Shown: positions 33,442-40,354 of the stretch, in pieces
How positions within the stretch are numbered: position 1 is the stretch's first letter
How the letters are laid out: every line of letters begins with the position of its first letter
Assembly: GCA_964581115.1 (NCBI GenBank)
Contig: CAZOMY010000027.1
Location: forward strand, 1 to 40,354
Direction: 5' to 3'
DNA: 40,354 nucleotides
From: 2-02-FULL-55-14 sp964581115
GTDB lineage: Bacteria; Bacteroidota; Ignavibacteria; UBA10030
Program-made: the position numbers and the translations under genes
Notes under the pieces: generated by a model
Databases searched by the model: none
Told to the model about the DNA's origin: nothing
What the model saw: the letters and a program-made list of their open reading frames with translations, nothing else

Positions 33442-35877
33442 ATGCGTGCGGTTCTGTTTGCTGCCCTGGCATTCGCGTTCCTTCTGGCGTGGCCCGCCGT
33501 GACGAACGCTCAGGTCTCCACGTATGTGAATCGCGTCGACGCTCCGACGGCGACGCAAGGCACAGCGGCAGCGATCGGGGTTGAGATGATCCCGTCGGTC
33601 GAGGCCCGGCGCATTTGGTTACGCTACCGGTCTTTCGGCGTCACAGAATTCACCGAAATGGAAATGCTGCAGGCCGGCCGCTCCTTCACCGCTTCGGTCC
33701 CCGCCGCTGACGTTCAGCCGCCGTATCTGCAGTATTACATCGCCATCGAGCTGTCGAACGGAACGATCGTTACGTACCCGGAAGCCAGCGCCGAGCTGAA
33801 TCCGCTGCAATTGAGTGTTCAGCAGGTCGATCCCCGTGAGAGCGAACTCCGGATCCTGAGTCCCGAGCCGGGAGAGACCGTATCGGCGGAGGAGTTTGTC
33901 CTGGCCGTCTCGCTCTACTACGCAAGCCCGGCGGTCGCCCCGAGCCGCACTCGTATTCTGATCGACGGCATCGACATCTCGCGCGAGTCGGTGCTGTCGG
34001 ACGATCTCATTCTCTGGTCGCCCGCCAATTCGGCTCAGCCATTGAAGCTGGGGGCCCGCAACGTTCGCGTCGAGTTGCGTGACACGTCCGGAAACCTCTA
34101 TTTCTCGAAATCGGTGAGCTTCAGCTTGTCGACGGCAGAGGCCATTGCCGAGGTCGCTTCGCAATTCCACGTCGACGGTGACGTCCGGGCGGAATATCGC
34201 AATGAGCAGACGGCCAACGCTCAGACCTTTGCGAGGGTCGATGCACGAGCCAACGGTTCGTACTCATTCCTTGACTTCGGAACGACGCTGCGGTTCGACA
34301 ACCTCGAAAGCCCCGACCGGCAGCCGCAGAATCGCTATTCCATCTTTGTCGACGCGCAGTACGCCCGCTTGGAGGTCGGCGATGCTTATCCAAAGTTCCC
34401 ATCGCTCATGATGCTCGGCAAGCGCGTCCGCGGCGTCACCGGGGCCCTGAAATTTGGGTTCTTCAACCTCGATGTTTCGGTCGGAGAGACCGAACGGCTC
34501 ATCAACGGGACCTTCCTTGGCGACACCACGTTCGCCGACACAAACGCCGTCCGTAACCGGCCCGATAACACGCTGCCGAAGGGCACGTCATACTTCGCTT
34601 ACGAGCTTTTCAATCCCGGAACGTTTACGAGGGACTTCATCGGCGTCCGCCCGTCATTCGGTTCGGGCGAGAACTTCCAGCTGGGCTTCACCTATCTAAA
34701 GTTCAAGGATGATGTTACGTCAATCCGTTACGGTATCCAGCCGAAGGAGAATCTCGTTGTCGGTACCGACCTGGCGATCGGCCTTGACGACCAGCACATC
34801 CGCTGGGAGACCCAGGTGGCGGTCGGCCTGCAGAACCGCGATATCAGCGGCGGCAATTTCACGGACGCAGATTACGATTCCCTCGCGGCACAGGGACAGG
34901 ATGTCAAGGACCTGGGCCAGATCGCAGAGAATTTCATCACGGTGAATGCAAATCTCGAGCCGCTCAACCCGGCGGGTACGGGTCTACCCGGCATCGCGAT
35001 GGAAAGCTTCCTCACCCTGAACTACTTCAACAACTACGTCCGGGCGCAATACCTCCGGCGCGGCACGGCCTATAAAACGTTCGGCAACGAATTCCAGCAG
35101 TCCGACATCCAGGGCTTCGCCGTATCGGACAACATCCGGCTCCTCAACAATCGCCTGTTCGCGAGCATCTCGTATGAAGCGAAGTCTGACAACCTGTCGA
35201 AATCGAAGGCGAGCACGACGGATTATAACAACCTGATCACGGCGCTCACGTTCAACCCCGGCGCCAGCTATCCGACACTCCAGGTCGGCTATGCCACGGG
35301 AACCCGGTTGAGCGATCAGGTCGTGTTCACGCCCGACTCGAGCCGGCAGTCGAAGGGGGCCGATGATCAGACGAACCGGATCACCTTCGGCGCTTCGTAC
35401 GACCTCAATGTGGGCTTCCGGAATTTCGTCGCCATCAGCATCAACCTCGTCGACCGGACGGACAACACCATCTACCGCCGGGACCAGGCCAGCACCTTCA
35501 TCAACGGTTCGGTGACGTCATTCTTCACTGCTATTCCGTTGCAGACGACGATCAGCCTGCTGACCAGCTCCACCAGCAGCAAGAACCAGCTGTTCTACAC
35601 AGATGGGCCTTCCTTCGGAGCCGACAGCGCGATCGTGCAGAATGACTTTGCCTACACCGCGCTGGGGCTCTCGGCGCAATACCGGCTGTTGGACGACAAC
35701 CTGCGACTTGTGGCACAGGTGACGCCGACCTTCGGCGATCTTGAACGAACGGTCATTCGCCTCGGCGGCGACTACACCTACCGGGCACATGCGTTCGAGC
35801 TGTACTTCGACTACTTCAAGAACACCCTGGTCGCCAACGACCGGATCCTATCGTTCGTCTACCGGTACAACTTCTGA
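33442..35877 (+). CDS. Large outer-membrane beta-barrel protein with N-terminal Ig-like region
   Basis: An 811-residue protein with a signal peptide (ending TNAQ). Residues about 25-235 form beta-sandwich-like domains (RIWLRYRSFGVTEFTEMEML, then a second with RTRILIDGIDIS). Residues about 240-811 alternate short amphipathic strands with acidic and aromatic turns, as in a transmembrane barrel, and end in the aromatic YRYNF typical of barrel C-termini. No TonB box or plug domain is evident. AGGTGA lies five bases before the ATG at 33442; ATG 33424 is an alternative. It is set between the FecR-domain gene and the CHASE2 cyclase gene. Function unknown; it may be the outer-membrane sensor or partner of that pair. 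Confidence 0.85.
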   Translation: MRAVLFAALAFAFLLAWPAVTNAQVSTYVNRVDAPTATQGTAAAIGVEMIPSVEARRIWLRYRSFGVTEFTEMEMLQAGRSFTASVPAADVQPPYLQYYIAIELSNGTIVTYPEASAELNPLQLSVQQVDPRESELRILSPEPGETVSAEEFVLAVSLYYASPAVAPSRTRILIDGIDISRESVLSDDLILWSPANSAQPLKLGARNVRVELRDTSGNLYFSKSVSFSLSTAEAIAEVASQFHVDGDVRAEYRNEQTANAQTFARVDARANGSYSFLDFGTTLRFDNLESPDRQPQNRYSIFVDAQYARLEVGDAYPKFPSLMMLGKRVRGVTGALKFGFFNLDVSVGETERLINGTFLGDTTFADTNAVRNRPDNTLPKGTSYFAYELFNPGTFTRDFIGVRPSFGSGENFQLGFTYLKFKDDVTSIRYGIQPKENLVVGTDLAIGLDDQHIRWETQVAVGLQNRDISGGNFTDADYDSLAAQGQDVKDLGQIAENFITVNANLEPLNPAGTGLPGIAMESFLTLNYFNNYVRAQYLRRGTAYKTFGNEFQQSDIQGFAVSDNIRLLNNRLFASISYEAKSDNLSKSKASTTDYNNLITALTFNPGASYPTLQVGYATGTRLSDQVVFTPDSSRQSKGADDQTNRITFGASYDLNVGFRNFVAISINLVDRTDNTIYRRDQASTFINGSVTSFFTAIPLQTTISLLTSSTSSKNQLFYTDGPSFGADSAIVQNDFAYTALGLSAQYRLLDDNLRLVAQVTPTFGDLERTVIRLGGDYTYRAHAFELYFDYFKNTLVANDRILSFVYRYNF

Positions 35878-36000
35878 CGGTGGCGGCGCGACCGCCTTCG
35901 ATGGGCGTCCGGTGACCCACCACTGATCATCCACAGATCGGGTGGAACGACCCTCCGTGCTGACCCGATGCGCGGCGGCGTCGGATCCCCCTTCCCGCGC

Positions 36001-38202
36001 ATGACCTCGTACGACTTCAAGAAGAAGATCTTGCCGTGGCTCGTCAAGGCCGGCATCGGCCTGGGCATCGGCCTGCTCGTCATTCTGCTCACGAGCGGAT
36101 GGCTGTTCGAGATCACCGTGCTCGGCAACATCGAGTTGCTGACGATCGACTACCGGTATCAGAATCGGTACGATCCTATTGCAGCCGCGCAGGTGAAAGA
36201 CCGGGCCGACGTCGTGATCGTCGGCATCTCCGACGAGGACCTGAAGGCTTTGCCGGAGTCATTTCCCTTCCCGCGCTCGTACTACGCTCATGTGATCGAG
36301 AACCTCAATCGCGCCGGAGCGCGCGCGATCGTATTCGATATCACGTTCGAGACCGCACGCGAGGGCGATTCGGTGATGGCGGAGGTGCTGGCACGCGCTC
36401 CCAACGTCGTTCTCGCCGCCAAGGTGCAGACCGGGTCGGGCAGTGAGTACGCGGAGGTCCGGTCGCTGGAGAAGACCTACAACAATATCTTCTTCAAGGA
36501 CAATCGGAACATCGGCATCGGTATCGTGAATATCATCAAGGACCGCGACGACGTCTGCCGGCGGTACATGCCCATGATCGTGGCCGAAGGCGATCTGACC
36601 CCGACGCTCGCCTTTGCCGCGCTCAACAAGGCGTATCGTCTGAAGCCGATGACCACCGTCGCGCTGGGCGAAGCGGAATTCGTCTACCGCGACCGTCGTA
36701 TCCCCCGTTTCAATCCTTCCGACTTCCTCCTCGACTATTATGGACCGGTGGGGACGTTCCGATACGTGCCGTTTTCACAGGTGATCGACGATGAGCAGTT
36801 CAAAACGAAGGACGAGATCGAACTCGAGGAGGATATCAACGCATTCGACGAGGCCGCCGCACGCCTCTTCCGGAACAAGATCGTCTTGGTCGGCTCGCTG
36901 ATGGCCGAAGAACGCGACTACCACAACATCCCGATCTACAAGGACGACGGCGGGAAGAAGAACTACGCTATGCACGGGGTCGAGATCCACGCGACCGCCA
37001 TCCAGAACGTGCTCGACCAGCGCTTCGTTCGCATCCTCGACCCCACGATCGGCATGCTGATCATTCTGGTCGTGTCCGTGCTGGCGTTCGTCGGATTGCT
37101 CGCACTGAAATCGATCAAGGTCAAGTATGTCTGGGCGCTCGAGATCGGCGTTGTGTTGGTCGTGCTCATCCTCGTCTTCGCGATCTTCGAGGCCGGCGTC
37201 CTCATCTTCGCCTCCGACGGACTGCTCATCAACGTTGTCAACCCGAGCCTCGCGATCGTCTTTACGTATCTCGGGACCGCCGTCTATCAGTATCTGTCCG
37301 AGCGCCAACAGAAGGCGATGATCAAGGGGGTCTTCTCGCACTACCTTAACCCTGCTGTTGTCAACATTCTCGTCAACGACCCGAGCAAGGCGAAGCTGGG
37401 GGGCGACCTGCGCGATCTGACGATCTTTTTCTCCGACATCGCTTCGTTCACGACCATCTCCGAGCACTACCACGGTAAGCCCGAGGGTCTTGTCGATCTC
37501 CTCAATGAATACCTGGAAGAGATGACGACGATCGTCCTGAAGTACGAGGGAACGCTCGACAAGTATATTGGCGATGCCATCATGGCGTTCTGGGGAGCGC
37601 CCATTCCCCAGAAGGATCATGCCATTCGCGCCTGTCTTGCGGCCATGGAAATGCAGGCCCGCCTGGCTGAGCTGCGAAAGAAGTGGAAAAAGGAAGGTCG
37701 ACCGGAACTCGTTGCCCGGTGCGGCATCAACACCGGTCCTGTCATCGCCGGAAATATGGGTGGCAAGGACCGCTTCGATTACACCGTTATCGGCGATCCG
37801 GTCAACCTTGCATCACGGCTGGAAGGCGCCAACAAGCAGTACGGCTCGCTGATCATGATCAGCGAGTTCACGCACAAACTGGTCCAGAAGCACGTCACCG
37901 TCCGGGAGCTCGATCTCATCCAGGTCAAGGGAAAGAACGAGCCCGTAAAGGTGTACGAGCTGATGGGACGCCACGACATGCCGCTGACCGACCAGCAAAA
38001 ACAGTCCCTCGAGATCTATCACGAAGGGCTGAAGTTGTACCGTGCACGTCAGTTCGACGAAGCCATTGCCTATATGGAGCAGGCGATACAACTCGACCCG
38101 AACTGCCATGCCGCGCGCATTTATACCGAGCGGGCCGGTCTGTACAAGATCGCGCCGCCACCGCCCGACTGGAACGGCGTGTTCATCATGACGAGTAAGT
38201 GA
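36001..38202 (+). CDS. CHASE2-domain class III adenylate/guanylate cyclase with C-terminal TPR
   Basis: A 733-residue membrane cyclase. TM1 lies at about 13-36, then an extracytoplasmic CHASE2 sensor (about 40-345), three closely spaced helices (about 347-425), a class III cyclase domain (about 450-640) and a TPR-like C-terminus (SLEIYHEGLKLYRARQFDEA). Metal-binding Asp479 (FFSDIASFT) and Asp525 (YIGDAIMAFWG) are intact, as are the Asn and Arg of VNLASRLEGANKQYG. The Lys/Thr pair at the purine-specificity positions (LDKYIGD, DYTVIGD) favours ATP. It should make cAMP in response to an envelope signal. ATG 35968 is an alternative start. No cAMP-receptor gene is in the window. Confidence 0.94.
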   Translation: MTSYDFKKKILPWLVKAGIGLGIGLLVILLTSGWLFEITVLGNIELLTIDYRYQNRYDPIAAAQVKDRADVVIVGISDEDLKALPESFPFPRSYYAHVIENLNRAGARAIVFDITFETAREGDSVMAEVLARAPNVVLAAKVQTGSGSEYAEVRSLEKTYNNIFFKDNRNIGIGIVNIIKDRDDVCRRYMPMIVAEGDLTPTLAFAALNKAYRLKPMTTVALGEAEFVYRDRRIPRFNPSDFLLDYYGPVGTFRYVPFSQVIDDEQFKTKDEIELEEDINAFDEAAARLFRNKIVLVGSLMAEERDYHNIPIYKDDGGKKNYAMHGVEIHATAIQNVLDQRFVRILDPTIGMLIILVVSVLAFVGLLALKSIKVKYVWALEIGVVLVVLILVFAIFEAGVLIFASDGLLINVVNPSLAIVFTYLGTAVYQYLSERQQKAMIKGVFSHYLNPAVVNILVNDPSKAKLGGDLRDLTIFFSDIASFTTISEHYHGKPEGLVDLLNEYLEEMTTIVLKYEGTLDKYIGDAIMAFWGAPIPQKDHAIRACLAAMEMQARLAELRKKWKKEGRPELVARCGINTGPVIAGNMGGKDRFDYTVIGDPVNLASRLEGANKQYGSLIMISEFTHKLVQKHVTVRELDLIQVKGKNEPVKVYELMGRHDMPLTDQQKQSLEIYHEGLKLYRARQFDEAIAYMEQAIQLDPNCHAARIYTERAGLYKIAPPPPDWNGVFIMTSK

Positions 38203-38272
38203 TCTGCCTCTCTCAGCTACGACGGCAGCGGACCAGGAGCCATGGCCCTTCGGTCCGGCCGCAGGAGGTCGG

Positions 38273-39073
38273 ATGATCCGGCGCCATTGGTTGATCCTGC
38301 CGTTCGCGTACACCGTCGTTACGCGCCTTAGAAGCGTCGGCGGCGTTTTGGATCATCTGACACGCGATGTGGCCATTCCGTTGATCCCAGCGGTCGCACT
38401 GTTCGGACAGAACGGATCGCTAGCCGTTGTTCTGTGGCTCGGGTTCGCCTCCCTCTACGAGGTGGGCTACCTTTTGAATGATGAGCCTCCGTCGGCTGTG
38501 GGTGAGGACGGAAGAGACCGGTTGGATGGGGAGGCTGTACCCTGGGGGCTGGCTGTTGGACTGCGGCTGGTGGTCTGGGCGTCCGCGGTCTGGTGGGCGA
38601 TCTCGGCATCGGGTTGGTGGGTCGGCATGACCTACGTCGTCGTCAGCGCGCTCGTCGTCGGCACCCTGCTGGTTCACGCGTTTCTAGCATCGCATACGCC
38701 GACCGTCCGGTTCTTCTCGTTCGCCCTCCTCTCCCTGTTCAAGTATGCCCCCTTCCTCGTCCCGCTGATCGGGTGGGAACACGCCATGCCGTATCTTGGG
38801 TCGATCTTCTTGATGTACGGCTTCCCGCGAAGCGTGCACTACGTAATGCGCAAGATGCTGCCATCCGAGAGGTCCGCCGAGGTTGACCGATTCGAGCTGC
38901 TCTCGCATGGCCTTGGGCTTTTTCCCGCCTCGGTCATCGTCGCGCCCGACCTTCTCGCATGGCCGGACCAAGGCTGGACGGCTCCGGCTCTTCTTTGGGC
39001 TCTCTATCTTTCCGCGTGGGTCGCGGCGTTGGTCTCTCGTCGTGACCGCAGTGCCGTCGTACTCGAGCTCTGA
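38273..39073 (+). CDS. Polytopic membrane protein, faintly UbiA-like
   Basis: A 266-residue integral membrane protein with about seven hydrophobic segments. AGGAGG at 38263-38268 lies four bases before the ATG. The segment YEVGYLLNDEPPSAVGEDGRDR (ND at 69-70, D at 79 and 82) loosely recalls the ND-x-x-D motif of UbiA prenyltransferases, which sits at the same place after helix 2. The second Asp-rich motif of that family is not evident (the equivalent place reads RSAEVDRFE). It may be a distant UbiA relative or unrelated. It follows the cyclase gene by 70 bases. Confidence 0.75.
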   Translation: MIRRHWLILPFAYTVVTRLRSVGGVLDHLTRDVAIPLIPAVALFGQNGSLAVVLWLGFASLYEVGYLLNDEPPSAVGEDGRDRLDGEAVPWGLAVGLRLVVWASAVWWAISASGWWVGMTYVVVSALVVGTLLVHAFLASHTPTVRFFSFALLSLFKYAPFLVPLIGWEHAMPYLGSIFLMYGFPRSVHYVMRKMLPSERSAEVDRFELLSHGLGLFPASVIVAPDLLAWPDQGWTAPALLWALYLSAWVAALVSRRDRSAVVLEL

Positions 39074-39125
39074 ACAAGCGTGTGCGGCCGGATCATTGCG
39101 GGAGGTTGCTTCCGAGCTAGCCCCG

Positions 39126-40354
39126 TCACCGAAGCCGATAGACCTCGATCGATCCCGACCGAGCAACAGGCACACCATTCGAGCGCAATCGGGAGACCGC
39201 GGCCACGTAAATCTCAGGCTTGACGGCGTCGACAATGAAGCGGTCGCGGGTGGTGTCGATCACCGCGAACTCTGCGATACGTCCCGTGAACGGCGCTGGT
39301 TCGAACAGCCCTGTCGGGAACGGAAGCACGTGCGGTCGCCGGATGAATACCGACGCATTGATGCTGTTCTGCAACGATATTGTCGCGTCTGCAGGAATGG
39401 CCGCCGCAACCGAAGATGCCTCATCCAGTCGCCACCCCTCCACGTAGCGGCTCCACCCAAACAGCCCCTTGTTCATAAGAAATTGACGTCCGAGCGGGCT
39501 CGGCGAATCGGCGAGAAAAACGAGGACCGTGGCTACGGTTATTGCCCAAGGGAGACGCCGGGCGATGGGCCCCGGAGCACGTCGGATGAATCGTGCCCAC
39601 CCCAAGGCCGTCGCCGCCAGAACGAACGGAAGCACTCCGGCTGTGTATTGCGTACACGTACAGCTGTGTGAGGGGTTCGTGCTCAAAAGGACGAACGTGA
39701 AGGTGAACGCACTCGGGATGAGCAGGTCCCACCCTAGGAACGCCAATCCCAGTGCCGGGAGGAAGATGAGTGCCAGGTACCGGACCTTCGAAGCATCGAA
39801 TGCCGAAAAGAGCAGGGATGGCTGGCCAACACAGTTTGAAAAGATCTCCGCACCATTGGCGCCAAGATGCTGGAATGCCGGAAGCGCAGGCACGCCGGCA
39901 GGTGTAACAGCCGGCAGATGTCTGATGATCACCCAGGATCCCGCGGCAAACAGCATCAGCCCCGCCGACCCGAGTAGCCAGGAGCGGTGTCGGACTGCCC
40001 CAACCGTTGCTAACAGCGCGGCCGCGATGATGAAATTCTCTTTGGCCAACGCCACGAGTGCTACGCCCAGCAGTATTCGACCGGCGCGACCTTCCACGAT
40101 CCCCCAGATCGCCAGCAGGGCTGCCGGGATGGCGACATGGTCCGTGTGAAAGTCGAACAGCGCCTGGAACCACATCGGGCCGGATGTTAACAACAATGCG
40201 GGCATGAGATGCGGGGCAGGCGCCGGTGCAATCTTGGCGGCCAGGCGTTCGAGCAGTGGAAATGTCAGGCCGAGCGTGAGACTCTGGAGCGCTACCAAGG
40301 TGAGCGGCGAAGGAAGCACTGCGTACGCCAGCGCATGCAGGATGAAGATGGGCT
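39126..40354 (-). CDS. DUF2079-like polytopic membrane protein, cut by the window edge
   Basis: At least 409 residues; the 5' end lies beyond the window. The open frame continues past the GTG at 40319 to the last base, encoding FILHALAYA directly before VLPSPLTLVALQ. That sequence matches the DUF2079 family, so 40319 is not the true start. Other family-like segments are LFDFHTDHVAIPAALLAIW and LVALAKENFIIAAALL. About nine hydrophobic helices are visible, followed by a roughly 110-residue soluble C-terminal domain. DUF2079 proteins resemble GT-C glycosyltransferase-like membrane proteins; the function is unknown. It converges with the plus-strand gene ending at 39073, and the 52 bases between hold no clear terminator. 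Confidence 0.82.
   Translation of the reverse strand, partial: PIFILHALAYAVLPSPLTLVALQSLTLGLTFPLLERLAAKIAPAPAPHLMPALLLTSGPMWFQALFDFHTDHVAIPAALLAIWGIVEGRAGRILLGVALVALAKENFIIAAALLATVGAVRHRSWLLGSAGLMLFAAGSWVIIRHLPAVTPAGVPALPAFQHLGANGAEIFSNCVGQPSLLFSAFDASKVRYLALIFLPALGLAFLGWDLLIPSAFTFTFVLLSTNPSHSCTCTQYTAGVLPFVLAATALGWARFIRRAPGPIARRLPWAITVATVLVFLADSPSPLGRQFLMNKGLFGWSRYVEGWRLDEASSVAAAIPADATISLQNSINASVFIRRPHVLPFPTGLFEPAPFTGRIAEFAVIDTTRDRFIVDAVKPEIYVAAVSRLRSNGVPVARSGSIEVYRLR

Noticed and set aside
36775..37620. Minus-strand open frame of 281 codons opposite the CHASE2 cyclase
   Set aside because: Antisense shadow of a gene with intact catalytic motifs.

Overview
The window is one contiguous, GC-rich bacterial chromosomal stretch with about 33 protein genes, no rRNA or tRNA that I can recognise, no CRISPR array and no insertion sequence. 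Gene content points to the Bacteroidota/Chlorobiota (FCB) side of the tree, perhaps an Ignavibacteria- or Kapabacteria-like lineage. Support comes from a fused E1 alpha/beta 2-oxoacid dehydrogenase, a secreted protein of the type databases label 'asparagine synthetase B' in Bacteroidota, dxr followed by rseP, many N-terminal export signals and large beta-barrel proteins. At least one promoter looks like classic sigma-70 (TTGACA-17-TATATT) rather than the Bacteroidota TAnnTTTG type. The assignment is tentative.

Layout. 1-2850 (+): membrane-anchored CPHC thioredoxin-like protein, a small five-cysteine exported peptide, a secreted unknown, and an exported alpha/beta-hydrolase-fold protein whose nucleophile Ser and catalytic His are both Ala. 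2900-6960 (-): fused E1 dehydrogenase, a D-threonine aldolase/D-serine dehydratase-like PLP enzyme and a short-chain dehydrogenase, tightly packed. 7068-12766 (-): a complete seven-gene Mrp (Mnh/Sha) Na+/H+ antiporter operon, mrpABCDEFG. 12867-17229 (-): MscS-type channel, GNAT-nitrilase fusion lacking the nitrilase cysteine, amidohydrolase, and a TM-helix-repeat membrane protein. 17437-19291: Gfo/Idh/MocA oxidoreductase (+) convergent with pdxJ (-). 19418-24738 (+): a beta-helix/outer-membrane-barrel protein, msrA overlapping an M14 carboxypeptidase gene, and a SigR-like ECF sigma factor with a zinc-motif membrane anti-sigma factor. 24743-28553 (-): TPR protein, conserved secreted protein and metallophosphoesterase, with overlapping reading frames. 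28680-31303 (+): dxr and rseP. 31414-38202 (+): secreted unknown, FecR-domain protein, 811-residue outer-membrane protein and CHASE2 adenylate/guanylate cyclase. 38273-39073 (+): a polytopic membrane protein. 39126 to the window edge (-): a DUF2079-like membrane protein, cut by the edge.

Themes. Cation and osmotic homeostasis (Mrp, MscS, TM-helix protein) sits together on the minus strand. Thiol chemistry recurs (CPHC protein with a Cys-rich peptide, MsrA, a sigma factor whose anti-sigma carries a ZAS motif plus four exported-side cysteines). The 31.4-38.2 kb block looks like an envelope-to-cyclic-nucleotide signalling module. Two proteins with canonical hydrolase folds lack catalytic residues and look like pseudoenzymes. 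Intrinsic terminators are unusually clear: one lies inside the convergent neighbour's coding sequence and two abut the start codons of dxr and the E1 gene. The best candidates for undescribed biology are the FecR/barrel/CHASE2-cyclase module, the two pseudohydrolases and the Cys-rich peptide locus.
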